64,000 nt of DNA from a virus. Numbering within the stretch: the stretch's first letter is position 1; every line of letters begins with the position of its first letter. Below the pieces are notes generated by a model that was not told the origin of the DNA, did not search any database, and saw only the letters and a program-made list of their open reading frames with translations. The DNA lies in IMG/VR virus record IMGVR_UViG_3300028091_000005, positions 1-64,000 of that record; one strand, written 5' to 3'. A program made the position numbers and the translations under genes. Below, in pieces: positions 20,816 through 28,838 of this stretch.

Positions 20816-21490
20816 CCGTAGCCAATCCTCATAAAACTTTATACTAGTATTGGTAAAGGGAAATCCTAAAGTTTCTAGCCAGTTGTTAAATTTTTGCGGG
20901 TTAATAAGGTCTAAATAATCTATAGTATAGTCTGAATCTAAATTAAAACAAGCAGGCAATAATTCTTGTTCATCAAAACTTTTAAGATAGTATTGTTTAA
21001 GTTCTTCTAGAGTTAGATTTTCTAGATTAAATTTATCCTGTGGTGTTATTTCTATACCTGAAGTCTTTAAAAGATGTATGTGATGATCCACAAGGTGTTC
21101 TAATAAAGCGGGATAACTTCCTTGTGTGTAGGTTACTGCCAGAGTACAACATCTATCCTGGTACTTTGCTACTATAAAGTTATACTGTTCTAGAGAATTA
21201 GTTCCAAACATAAGATGTTTACCCTGCTTAAATGCAGTATTAATTATACTATCTAGATAATCTTGACTAGATTGCCAGTCAACATTACGGAAGTTTCTGT
21301 AATTGCCTTCAATTCTTGGTAAAAAGTTTGTAACGATTTCTCCCAGGGCACGTATTTTTAAAAATTTGTCCTCTAGAATATAATCACATATATTATAAAA
21401 TTGATCCGGTGCATTTTTAATAATTTGAGCTCCAGCTATTTCAAACATATTAAGTCTTTGTGTTTTGAATAGATAGATAAAATTTGACAT
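20771..21490 (-). CDS. Hypothetical protein (239 aa)
   Basis: MSNFIYLFKTQRLNMFEIAG.. Begins like a sulfotransferase or P-loop protein but has no clear P-loop. The central part ITPQDKFNLENLTLEELKQYYL and the C-terminus are helical. AT-rich, marine phage-type protein without recognised function. A perfect minus-strand late box lies at 21513-21520. Confidence 0.65.
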   Translation of the reverse strand: MSNFIYLFKTQRLNMFEIAGAQIIKNAPDQFYNICDYILEDKFLKIRALGEIVTNFLPRIEGNYRNFRNVDWQSSQDYLDSIINTAFKQGKHLMFGTNSLEQYNFIVAKYQDRCCTLAVTYTQGSYPALLEHLVDHHIHLLKTSGIEITPQDKFNLENLTLEELKQYYLKSFDEQELLPACFNLDSDYTIDYLDLINPQKFNNWLETLGFPFTNTSIKFYEDWLRLNGIQQKLFDTHIG

Positions 21491-21512
21491 CTTGATAGTT
21501 TAATAGTAAAAT

Positions 21513-21520
21513 ATTTATAA
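21513..21520 (-). promoter_or_regulatory. Late promoter box TATAAATA
   Basis: Exact late consensus on the minus strand, 23 bases upstream of the start at 21490. The same AT-rich stretch lies before the divergent gene at 21536. Confidence 0.65.
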
Positions 21521-21535
21521 TAAGAGACTTGTATA

Positions 21536-22168
21536 ATGAACAAAATACCAATCTGGCTGCATCAGCCCGCGAATATAGATCCTAATGCGTTAGCTGATAT
21601 AAAACTAGAAATTTTAAATCTGTTCAATGAAACTAAGACAAGTAGGTTATTCAGCGAAAAAACAATGGGATACAGTACTAAAGATCTCTACAGTAAAGTA
21701 GAGCTACTGAAAAAATTGCCAAGTTTGACGAGAGAATTGAATAGGTTAAAAATTTTAAAATACTTTGACGTGCTGTGTTTATTCTGGCTGAGACCAGAAT
21801 ATTCCGAATTACCAATACATATAGACGATCCTGAATTTAATGTTAATGTAGCTCTTAATATACCCGTGCAAGGTTGCACAGGCAGTTACACAGTGTGGTA
21901 CGATGCTGAAATAGATTTTAATGCTAAAATACCCGACTATGCCACTGATGGTATCTATGATCCTGGCGGCAGAACAATCACAGGTACTGCAAAAGAAATA
22001 GCTAGAATTGACAGCGGAGTGCCCAGCTGGGTAAATATTGCTGTACCACACAGAGGTATGTATATAAGTGGTCAGGAAAGAATAAACGCTAGTTTAAGAT
22101 TTACTTCTGAAATATATGATATTTTAGACAGTGAGTTTTTTAACCAGCAATTAGTTATGCGGGCGTAG
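21536..22168 (+). CDS. 2OG-Fe(II) oxygenase-like protein
   Basis: 210 residues. H95-x-D97 (ELPIHIDDPE), distal H172 (VPHRGMY) and R182 (ERINASLRF) fit a 2OG oxygenase. A long insertion between strands (about 125-160) may form the substrate lid. Its TAG stop is part of tRNA-Gly(TCC). Divergent from the hypothetical gene at 20771. Confidence 0.65.
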   Translation: MNKIPIWLHQPANIDPNALADIKLEILNLFNETKTSRLFSEKTMGYSTKDLYSKVELLKKLPSLTRELNRLKILKYFDVLCLFWLRPEYSELPIHIDDPEFNVNVALNIPVQGCTGSYTVWYDAEIDFNAKIPDYATDGIYDPGGRTITGTAKEIARIDSGVPSWVNIAVPHRGMYISGQERINASLRFTSEIYDILDSEFFNQQLVMRA

Positions 22169-22234
22169 CTCAGTTGGTAGAGCACTTGCCTTCCAAGCAA
22201 GACGTCGAGAGTTCGAACCTCTTCGCCCGCTCCA
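22159..22234 (+). tRNA. tRNA-Gly(TCC)
   Basis: Acceptor GCGGGCG/CGCCCGC, anticodon arm TTGC-CTTCCAA-GCAA, discriminator T, encoded CCA. Overlaps the oxygenase gene by 10 bases. Confidence 0.93.
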
Positions 22235-22253
22235 AGTTTCAAGGAGATAGTAA

Positions 22254-22436
22254 ATGAAACCTATTACATTTATTGTAGAACGTAGTAAAGAACGTGTGAT
22301 ATGTGAGAACACTCGCGATGTTCGTGTGATAGATGGCGTAGAATATCTCACTGTTCACAAAGAAAACAATCCTAGACCTTTCCTAATGCGGCGTGACAGT
22401 CTTAAAAAACTTGAACGCAAGTCAATCAATTTTTAA
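22254..22436 (+). CDS. Small basic protein (60 aa)
   Basis: MKPITFIVERSKERVICENT..; ribosome binding site AAGGAG; rich in Arg and Lys. Small beta-type protein without recognised family. Confidence 0.6.
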   Translation: MKPITFIVERSKERVICENTRDVRVIDGVEYLTVHKENNPRPFLMRRDSLKKLERKSINF

Positions 22437-22492
22437 TCAATGTTGCTAATATTGTAACTTTTTTATTGTTAAAAAAGCAACAAAAATTCTGG

Positions 22493-22521
22493 TTGACATT
22501 ATCCCCCAAATAGGTTATAAT
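22493..22521 (+). promoter_or_regulatory. Consensus sigma70 promoter, cassette copy 2
   Basis: TTGACA, 17 bases, TATAAT, followed by TAGCGGTATAGTAA and AAGGAGC as at 13743. Confidence 0.8.
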
Positions 22522-22551
22522 AGCGGTATAGTAATTAACAAGGAGCGGGCG

Positions 22552-22833
22552 ATGGAAATCTTCGCATATATCGGAATGGTAGCAGTGGGTATGGGAATAT
22601 TTGGTATTGCCTGCGTGTTATATAGTTTGATCCGCGCCCTGTTTCTAGCACACGATTTTATTATGTGGCAGTATGCTATGAGCAAAGAGAGCAATCCTGA
22701 CCTTAAGTTTGAATTTAAACTGTACTTCCGTGGCATTGCCAAGAACTGGATTGATATGATAGGATACACATCTGACAGCTTTACCTGCCGCATTGGGTCT
22801 AGCGAGTGGTCAGGTTGGAGATCCTGGCGATAA
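22552..22833 (+). CDS. Membrane protein (93 aa)
   Basis: Long hydrophobic N-terminal helix (about residues 4-32), then a soluble part rich in Trp, Ser and aromatic residues. First gene of a five-gene early operon with 1-11 base overlaps. Function unknown. Confidence 0.65.
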   Translation: MEIFAYIGMVAVGMGIFGIACVLYSLIRALFLAHDFIMWQYAMSKESNPDLKFEFKLYFRGIAKNWIDMIGYTSDSFTCRIGSSEWSGWRSWR

Positions 22834-23000
22834 TGTGGATCTTACTTAATATTTTACTAATTGCTGGACAGCCCGACATCACAGTAGTTGCCAAAACTAC
22901 CACAATGACGGAATGCATTAACCTACTGAAACAGCAGCCCAGAAACTCTGGCCATTATTGTGTCTATGCAAAGACAGGTGACAAAACAAATGAGAAGTAA
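22833..23000 (+). CDS. Small exported or membrane protein (55 aa)
   Basis: MWILLNILLIAGQPDITVV..; short hydrophobic N-terminus resembling a signal peptide, two Cys in the mature part (ECINLL..HYCVYAK) that may form a disulfide. Start ATG overlaps the preceding stop (TAATG). Confidence 0.55.
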   Translation: MWILLNILLIAGQPDITVVAKTTTMTECINLLKQQPRNSGHYCVYAKTGDKTNEK

Positions 23001-23268
23001 ATTTTCAATATACGACATTGATAGAGACCGTAAAATTATTTTTATTGAAGATGACAACGGCCCTGTCTCAGTTACAAATGATGCAGAAAATGTTCTTCGA
23101 TCTGTGCGCAATGCAACAGGAGATAGCTATCGTGTAGTGTATAAAGACAGCACGGGTGAGTGGTGGGAAATTGTTGAGAATCGCACCACTTGGATGGGCA
23201 CAGGCATTGGATTCGAACCTTGGAATGGGTTAGCCTGGGACATACTAAACACCGAGGAGCCGCAATGA
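22990..23268 (+). CDS. Hypothetical protein (92 aa)
   Basis: MRSKFSIYDIDRDRKIIFIE..; acidic, with a C-terminal segment GIGFEPWNGLAWDIL. Overlaps the previous gene by 11 bases. No family recognised. Confidence 0.6.
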   Translation: MRSKFSIYDIDRDRKIIFIEDDNGPVSVTNDAENVLRSVRNATGDSYRVVYKDSTGEWWEIVENRTTWMGTGIGFEPWNGLAWDILNTEEPQ

Positions 23269-23462
23269 ACAAATTTGAACAATGGATGCTAAAGCGTATT
23301 ATCAGACAAGAAGTGCGCCAGGGAGGCCATCCCGAACGAATAGTTAAACTCTACGCAATGATACGTGAAGCCTGTGAGCAAGAGTTTTATGAAGACAATA
23401 TACCAACATTAAATTATTCCCTCTGTGGATGGTTTGAAGATAGTTTAAGAAAATTAAAATAA
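23265..23462 (+). CDS. Hypothetical protein (65 aa)
   Basis: MNKFEQWMLKRIIRQEVRQG.. with ribosome binding site GAGGAG; ATGA overlap with the previous gene. Helical basic protein; the RIIRQEVRQGGHPERIVKLY pattern resembles small conserved phage proteins. Function unknown. Confidence 0.65.
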   Translation: MNKFEQWMLKRIIRQEVRQGGHPERIVKLYAMIREACEQEFYEDNIPTLNYSLCGWFEDSLRKLK

Positions 23463-23472
23463 GGAGAGCAAA

Positions 23473-24036
23473 ATGCCAGCAGTGTTTTTAGTAAGTGACA
23501 CGCATTTTGGTCACGCTGGCGTTTGCCGCTTTATGCGGAACGATGGAGTAACCAAACTGCGTCCGTGGGACAACCCCGAGGAAATGGATGAGTTTATGGT
23601 CAAAGCCTGGAACGAACGAGTTAGGCCCAACGACAAAGTCTATCATCTTGGTGACGTTGTTATTAACCGTCGAGCACTTGCTACACTTGCACGCCTAAAC
23701 GGTGACAAAGTCTTGATACGTGGTAACCACGATATCTTCCGTGATGACGAATATAGAAAGTACTTCCGTGAACTACGTGCGTACCACGTTATGAACGGAA
23801 TGATACTGAGCCATATTCCCATCCACGAGGAAAGCCTGGGTCGTTTTGGTACCAACATACACGGTCATCTTCACGCAAACCGCGTAATGAAAGATGGTGT
23901 AGTTGATACTCGCTATCACTGTGTGTGCGTAGAACAAACAGACTTTCGTCCCATACTGTTTGAAGATGTCATCAAGCGTATCGAGGCTGAGGGTGGTTCA
24001 GTGGGTTTTAAAAATGGGAACGGTCCTATTATGTAA
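23473..24036 (+). CDS. Metallophosphoesterase
   Basis: 187 residues with all calcineurin-like motifs in order: DTHFGH (9-14), GDVV (about 60), GNHD (about 84-87), a later H and GHLH (about 134-137). This places it in the short phage phosphoesterase group (YfcE/phosphodiesterase-like). It may cleave cyclic nucleotides, nucleotide signals or phosphoproteins. Ribosome binding site AAGGAG; last gene of the early operon from 22493. Confidence 0.88.
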   Translation: MPAVFLVSDTHFGHAGVCRFMRNDGVTKLRPWDNPEEMDEFMVKAWNERVRPNDKVYHLGDVVINRRALATLARLNGDKVLIRGNHDIFRDDEYRKYFRELRAYHVMNGMILSHIPIHEESLGRFGTNIHGHLHANRVMKDGVVDTRYHCVCVEQTDFRPILFEDVIKRIEAEGGSVGFKNGNGPIM

Positions 24037-24051
24037 ATACTAGGACTGTTT
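24018..24051 (+). terminator. Possible terminator
   Basis: ACGGTCCT pairs with AGGACTGT around a 14-base loop and is followed by TTTT. The left arm lies inside the phosphoesterase gene. Confidence 0.4.
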
Positions 24052-24063
24052 TCCAGGATTTTT

Positions 24064-24624
24064 ATGAAAAAAGACGAAAATTTTGATGCTAGGCAACGTA
24101 TTGAATTAAAGTTACTGGAAAATTCCACACATTATATCTACGGTGAAATTAACTCAGAAAACATAGCTGAAGCAATAAAATGGATTCTTTATGAAAATTT
24201 GCAAGCCAAAGAACAAAAAACACTGACGTTATATATTAACAGTATAGGGGGAGATCTTTATGATGCCTTCGCTCTAATAGATGTTATGAAGAACAGCCCA
24301 CATACTATCAGGACCGTGGGCATTGGGTCAGTGATGTCATCAGCATTTCTAATTTTTTCTGCAGGAACAAAGGGGGAACGCTGGGCCAGTGCCAATGCAA
24401 GTTTTATGAGTCATCAGTATTCTGACAATCTCAGTGGCAAGCATCACGATCTCAAGGCCACGATGAAAGACGGAGAACTTATGAATCAGCGTATGATTGA
24501 TCTGCTTAAAACAGTCACCGGGCTACCCGCAAGCAAGGTTAAATCTAAATTATTACCACCCACGGATGTTTATCTGACTGCACAGGAGATCATTGACCTT
24601 GGTGTAGCGGATCATTTAATATAA
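24064..24624 (+). CDS. clpP-like: ClpP-like serine protease
   Basis: 186 residues. INSIGGDLYDAFALID (58-73) matches the ClpP oxyanion Gly-Gly region, GIGSVMSSAFLIFSAG (86-101) the nucleophile strand, FMSHQYS gives the catalytic His (117) and PPTDVYLTAQEIIDLGVAD the Asp. The register around the nucleophile is shifted by one, so Ser92 or Ser93 is the candidate. Phage ClpP-like proteins act with host Clp ATPases or in prohead maturation; the role here is unknown. Confidence 0.8.
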   Translation: MKKDENFDARQRIELKLLENSTHYIYGEINSENIAEAIKWILYENLQAKEQKTLTLYINSIGGDLYDAFALIDVMKNSPHTIRTVGIGSVMSSAFLIFSAGTKGERWASANASFMSHQYSDNLSGKHHDLKATMKDGELMNQRMIDLLKTVTGLPASKVKSKLLPPTDVYLTAQEIIDLGVADHLI

Positions 24625-24625
24625 T

Positions 24626-24701
24626 GCTGCTATAGCTCTAGTGGTAGAGCGCCGCCTTGGTAAGGCGGAGGTCACTGGTTCGAATCCAGTTAGCAGCACC
24701 A
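24626..24701 (+). tRNA. tRNA-Thr(GGT)
   Basis: Acceptor GCTGCTA/TAGCAGC, anticodon arm CCGCC-TTGGTAA-GGCGG, encoded CCA. Starts two bases after the ClpP-like gene. Confidence 0.92.
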
Positions 24702-24720
24702 AATAATTCAAGAGGCGTAA

Positions 24721-25194
24721 ATGGAAAGAAAACTTGATATCGATGCAGTAAAAAAATTTATAGACCAACAAAGTGATAGTACCAAAATTTATATCGGTGC
24801 AGACAGTGCCAGATATAAAGTTGGTAATAAGTGGTATGCTGATTATACACTGGCTGTGGTAGTGCATATTGATGGTTGTCACGGTTGTAAGATTTTTGGT
24901 GAAGTACAGACAGAAGTTGATTATGATCACAAAGCCAGCCGTCCCAGTATGCGTCTTATGAACGAAGTCTACAAGGTGGCAGAACTCTATCAGAAGTTGG
25001 TAGACGTAATTGGTGATCGTGAGGTACAAATACATCTTGACATTAATCCTGATGAGCGCCATAATAGCAGCATTGTGATACAACAGGCTGTGGGTTATAT
25101 TCGTGGTGTGTGCAATGTGATACCAATGGTGAAGCCTCGTGCCTTCGCTGCTAGTTATGCAGCAGATAGGTTAAAAGAAGTCCTAGCAGCCTAG
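24721..25194 (+). CDS. RNase H-like protein of the YkuK/DUF458 family
   Basis: 157 residues. YIGADSARYK (about 22-31) supplies the first acidic residue of an RNase H fold, E in RLMNEVYKVAEL the second and HLDINPDERHNSS the third. The tail KPRAFAASYAADRL is the DUF458 hallmark (KPxxFAAS..AD). Bacterial YkuK is uncharacterised biochemically; RNA/DNA hybrid removal is a guess. Ends in TAG six bases before the suppressor-like tRNA. Confidence 0.75.
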   Translation: MERKLDIDAVKKFIDQQSDSTKIYIGADSARYKVGNKWYADYTLAVVVHIDGCHGCKIFGEVQTEVDYDHKASRPSMRLMNEVYKVAELYQKLVDVIGDREVQIHLDINPDERHNSSIVIQQAVGYIRGVCNVIPMVKPRAFAASYAADRLKEVLAA

Positions 25195-25200
25195 AAATAA

Positions 25201-25275
25201 ACTTCGGTGGCAGAATGGTTGATGCTCCCATCTCTAAAATGGGCTAAATGGGTTCGAATCCCATCCGAAGTACCA
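25201..25275 (+). tRNA. Amber-suppressor-type tRNA (anticodon CTA)
   Basis: Complete class I cloverleaf: acceptor ACTTCGG/CCGAAGT, D stem GCA/TGC, anticodon arm CCCAT-CTCTAAA-ATGGG, T arm ATGGG-TTCGAAT-CCCAT, discriminator A, encoded CCA. The anticodon CUA pairs with UAG. The amino acid is not predictable by eye; A1-T72 with A73 fits several synthetases. Genes in the window still end in TAG, so any suppression would be partial or conditional. Confidence 0.85.
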
Positions 25276-25281
25276 TAATTT

Positions 25282-25304
25282 AACCGCCCCTAGGGGCGGT
25301 TTTT
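25282..25304 (+). terminator. Rho-independent terminator ending the tRNA region
   Basis: AACCGCCCC/GGGGCGGTT stem with a TA loop, followed by five T. Marks the end of the tRNA-rich domain. Confidence 0.9.
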
Positions 25305-25368
25305 CTTTGACTATTTTTTTAATAACCTGTAAACTAAACGTTAAATACACTATATTTTCAACTACCCT

Positions 25369-26346
25369 ATGTTAAAAAATCAAATATTAAAATATAGTAG
25401 GCAAACTACTATGGCTCCACTGGGAGCTTGGTTTGATCAAACTCTTGACAAACTTATCTATAAAAATACCTACGTCTACGAAGATACTTTAAAAGTGTTT
25501 CAGGAACGCCTTGTACAAGGGCTTCGTGATTACCGTGACAAATATAAAATAGAAAATGTTGCATTGGGAATGAGTGGTGGTGTAGATAGTGCTCTTACTG
25601 CTGCATTATTTAAACAAGCAGGATGGAATGTATTGGGCGTTACAATGCCTATACATCAAAATCCTGAAGAAACTGCCCGCGGTATTGAAACAATACAGGC
25701 ATTAGGTATAGAACATAAACATATAGATCTAACTGAAGATTTTGATAGGTTATATAATAGTTTCCTAGCCCGAGACTTTAGTCTAGGCAATAGTCCACTG
25801 CGCAGTGGTAATCTAAGAGTTCGTCTGCGTATGATGACAGTTTATAATGAAGCTTCACGCATTGGGGGACTAGTAGGCAGTACTGACAACTTTAGCGAAC
25901 TAGCAGCAGGTTTTTGGACACTACACGGTGACGTTGGTGATCTAGCACCCATACAAAGTTTAAACAAAAGTTGGGAAGTTCCTAAACTTGCTGAAATGGC
26001 CGGTGTGCCTGATTCCACAGTGTTTGCAAGACCCACCGACGGACTAGGCATTAGCAATGGTGATGAAGAACAGTTTGGCTTTAGCTATCTTGAATTTGAT
26101 ATTGTTTTATTGTCTCTAGTCACGGCAGTTGCAAGGCATAATCTAAAAACTGCTGATCAGATTTTACTAATGTTAGAGGTAGATCCCTCTGATCAAGATA
26201 CAGTAACTCGTGTTAAAAAAATTCTGGATAGAATTAAATCAAGTACTTTTAAACGAGCTAACCCCTATAATCTTGCTCATCCTATTGATAGTTATAGGTA
26301 TCAAGGACTAGCCAATCTTGACCAAGCTCTTAGATCTAATCTATGA
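25369..26346 (+). CDS. nadE-like: NH3-dependent NAD+ synthetase
   Basis: 325 residues. SGGVDS (69-74) is the ATP-binding P-loop of N-type ATP pyrophosphatases. GLVGSTDNFSELAAGFWTLHGD followed by DLAPIQSLNKSWEV matches the NaAD-binding and dimer region of NadE. Catalyses NaAD + NH3 + ATP to NAD+. There is no glutaminase domain. It is the first gene of the sugar operon and overlaps the next by 4 bases; NAD supply for the 4,6-dehydratase and reductase is a reasonable role. A late-like TTAAATA lies at about 25341. Confidence 0.85.
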   Translation: MLKNQILKYSRQTTMAPLGAWFDQTLDKLIYKNTYVYEDTLKVFQERLVQGLRDYRDKYKIENVALGMSGGVDSALTAALFKQAGWNVLGVTMPIHQNPEETARGIETIQALGIEHKHIDLTEDFDRLYNSFLARDFSLGNSPLRSGNLRVRLRMMTVYNEASRIGGLVGSTDNFSELAAGFWTLHGDVGDLAPIQSLNKSWEVPKLAEMAGVPDSTVFARPTDGLGISNGDEEQFGFSYLEFDIVLLSLVTAVARHNLKTADQILLMLEVDPSDQDTVTRVKKILDRIKSSTFKRANPYNLAHPIDSYRYQGLANLDQALRSNL

Positions 26347-27155
26347 AAAAAATAGCCATACTTGGTGCCAATGGCACTCTGGGAAATTTACTCGGCGTTC
26401 TACTTAAAGATGTTGGCACTATATTACCAGTAACTAGAAAAGATCTCGACTTATTAAACTACACTGCTGTTTATGACTGGCTACAACGAGAACACCCAGA
26501 TGTAATTATTAACTGTGCTTTCAGTGGCGGTAGTGTTAATACCACCGATGTTAATTTAAGTGATTTGCAGAGAAATATGCAGATGTTCCTTAATTTTTAT
26601 CATCAGCCATCTAAATTTAGATATATTAACTTTGGTAGTGGGGCTGAATTCGATAGAGCTAGGGATATCAATAATGTCCAAGAACTGGAAATTACAGAAC
26701 GTAATCCCATAGACACCTATGGGCTCGCTAAAAACTATATTGCCCGCACTATTTGGAAAAGAGACAATTTTTATACATTAAGACTATTTGGTTGTTTTGG
26801 TTACAATGAGCCTAGTTCCAGATTATTTAAGAGACTTCTAAACACAGGCAAACTTAGCGTAATTGATCGTAAATTTGATTTTTTTAGTCATAGAGATATG
26901 GCCACTGTCGTTAAACACTACATAAATGCAGATCAAAAAGACTTAATCAAAGACATTAATTTAGTCTATAAAGAAAAATACAGTCTATACTATCAGGCAT
27001 TATTGTTTGCTGACACACATTGCCCAACAGGGGAAGTTTTACTACAGGGATCTAGTGATCTAAATTATACTGGTAACAGTGACTTATTATATAGTCTTAA
27101 TCTAGATTTACACGGTTTGAAACAGGGAATAGAGGATTATAAACCCAATGAATAA
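26343..27155 (+). CDS. RmlD-like dTDP-4-dehydrorhamnose reductase family protein
   Basis: 270 residues. Begins KKIAILGANGTLGNLL (Rossmann GxxGxxG), then the RmlD pattern DLLNYTAVYDWLQREHPDVIINCA and the active-site Y-x3-K in TYGLAKNY (about 127-134). Reduces a 4-keto nucleotide sugar using NAD(P)H. Acts late in the proposed pathway. Overlaps the next gene by 8 bases. Confidence 0.8.
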   Translation: MKKIAILGANGTLGNLLGVLLKDVGTILPVTRKDLDLLNYTAVYDWLQREHPDVIINCAFSGGSVNTTDVNLSDLQRNMQMFLNFYHQPSKFRYINFGSGAEFDRARDINNVQELEITERNPIDTYGLAKNYIARTIWKRDNFYTLRLFGCFGYNEPSSRLFKRLLNTGKLSVIDRKFDFFSHRDMATVVKHYINADQKDLIKDINLVYKEKYSLYYQALLFADTHCPTGEVLLQGSSDLNYTGNSDLLYSLNLDLHGLKQGIEDYKPNE

Positions 27156-28092
27156 TAAAAAAATAGTATACATAACTGGATGTCTAGGCTTTATAGGAAG
27201 CCACCTAACCAGGCAATGTCTTAACCTAGGGTGGTACGTTTGTGGTGTAGATAAACTTACCTATGCAGCCAATCAACAATTTCTACCCGAATTTAAAAAT
27301 TATCCTAATTTCAAATTTATAGAAAGCGACATTAATGATCTTGATATGCTCTATGAATGTGATTATGTAATCAACACTGCGGCAGAAAGTCACGTGGATA
27401 ACAGTATTGAAGATAGTGACAGTTTTGTACATTCCAACATTAATGGTGTTCATAATCTACTAAAACTTATAGCCAAAAAGAAACAACGTCGTCCTATATT
27501 TTTACACTACAGCACAGACGAAGTTTATGGAGATATTGTAGAAGGCAGTCATAGTGAAAAAGATTTACTCAAACCTAGTAATCCCTATAGCGCAACCAAG
27601 GCTGCTGCTGATCAACTAGTGCTAGCCTGGAGTAGAACACACGGTATTAACTACATCATTGTTAGGCCTACCAATAATTATGGTATTGGACAATACGTGG
27701 AAAAACTTATACCCAAGAGTGTTAAATTTCTGGAAATAGGTAGAAAGATAGACCTACATAATAACGGGACACCTATTAGGACCTGGTTACACGCTGCCGA
27801 TACAGCTAGGGCCACCATACACATTATTAATTCTGGTGTAGTAAACGAAATCTATAACATAAGCGGCAATCTAGAATTACCAAACATAGAAGTGGTTAAA
27901 AAGATTCTTGGTCTTTTTGGTATAGAAGAAAACATACAGGATTATATTGAGCCCAGTATGAGGCAGGGGCAGGATGTAAGGTACAGCATTGATGATAGTA
28001 AATTGAAGAATCTGGGCTGGCAACCTCAGGCAATATTTGACACAGAGCTAGAAAAAATAGTAGAATACTATAGAAATAATTTTGTGTGGTAA
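27148..28092 (+). CDS. Nucleotide-sugar 4,6-dehydratase (RmlB-like)
   Basis: 314 residues, extended SDR. GCLGFIGSHL (10-19) binds NAD, HYSTDEVYGD (about 124-133) has the Thr-Asp-Glu catalytic triplet of 4,6-dehydratases, and YSATKAAAD carries Y-x3-K. RPTNNYG and RTWLHAADTA are also typical. Product is an NDP-4-keto-6-deoxyglucose; whether the carrier is dTDP or CDP is not visible. First committed step of the sugar pathway. Confidence 0.88.
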   Translation: MNNKKIVYITGCLGFIGSHLTRQCLNLGWYVCGVDKLTYAANQQFLPEFKNYPNFKFIESDINDLDMLYECDYVINTAAESHVDNSIEDSDSFVHSNINGVHNLLKLIAKKKQRRPIFLHYSTDEVYGDIVEGSHSEKDLLKPSNPYSATKAAADQLVLAWSRTHGINYIIVRPTNNYGIGQYVEKLIPKSVKFLEIGRKIDLHNNGTPIRTWLHAADTARATIHIINSGVVNEIYNISGNLELPNIEVVKKILGLFGIEENIQDYIEPSMRQGQDVRYSIDDSKLKNLGWQPQAIFDTELEKIVEYYRNNFVW

Positions 28093-28094
28093 CA

Positions 28095-28838
28095 ATGACA
28101 GTAAAAAACTATATAGTAAATTCAGTAAGGCCCATACGTAACGGCTGGATGCTGGAAAAAAATCGTGATCTCTACCTAGCCTACCAAAAAATGTCACAAT
28201 ACAGTCGAGCTAGCTATGAGCATTATGTGGAAGAGCCTTTTGAATACATACAGCTTACAGAAGAAGTAGACGATAATGATACTTACACTCTAGCTGTCTG
28301 GGAGGATATTAAACGTATCTGGAATCAGGAGCCCTGTAATATATTCTTTGCAGGTGCTGATACAATTATGATAAGACCCACCTCACTGTTTGGGGATAGA
28401 TTTAAAGAGTATAGGATGTTTAACTATACAGATCCTAAAAGCGAAGGTGAATTCCAGCATTATTTTAATGATGATATACAGTATTATCCTCATACAATGA
28501 GTCGGACAGTCTGGGACCTAGGCGAACAACTATGGTCACAGAGAGTGGGTCATCCTTATCAACACTGGGGATTTGATCAGGTTAGGCATAATTATATGTT
28601 CTGGAGTCAGGATATACCAATGGAGGATAGATTCCATCCTGAGTTGGCTTACCAAGCTATGAACCTAAGGGCACTAACAGAACAGGCCATTGCCTGGCAT
28701 AATTCCTGGAACGGTATTGATATTAATGCAGCACACATACTACACTTCCACGCTAGTCGTGGCAGTCAACAAGTAATAGATCTTATGAAATATTTTTGCG
28801 ACTATTTAGAAATTCCCTATGACAACTCCAACACTTGA
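28095..28838 (+). CDS. Glycosyltransferase-like protein
   Basis: 247 residues from ATG 28095 (GTG 28086 is also possible). FFAGADTIMIRPTS (about 80-95) looks like the metal-binding DxD strand of a GT-A glycosyltransferase, and HILHFHASRG near the end is a plausible second metal or substrate loop. It lies inside the sugar operon, overlapping the 3-dehydrase gene by 20 bases, so transfer of the finished sugar to DNA, virion or cell surface is inferred. Confidence 0.5.
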   Translation: MTVKNYIVNSVRPIRNGWMLEKNRDLYLAYQKMSQYSRASYEHYVEEPFEYIQLTEEVDDNDTYTLAVWEDIKRIWNQEPCNIFFAGADTIMIRPTSLFGDRFKEYRMFNYTDPKSEGEFQHYFNDDIQYYPHTMSRTVWDLGEQLWSQRVGHPYQHWGFDQVRHNYMFWSQDIPMEDRFHPELAYQAMNLRALTEQAIAWHNSWNGIDINAAHILHFHASRGSQQVIDLMKYFCDYLEIPYDNSNT

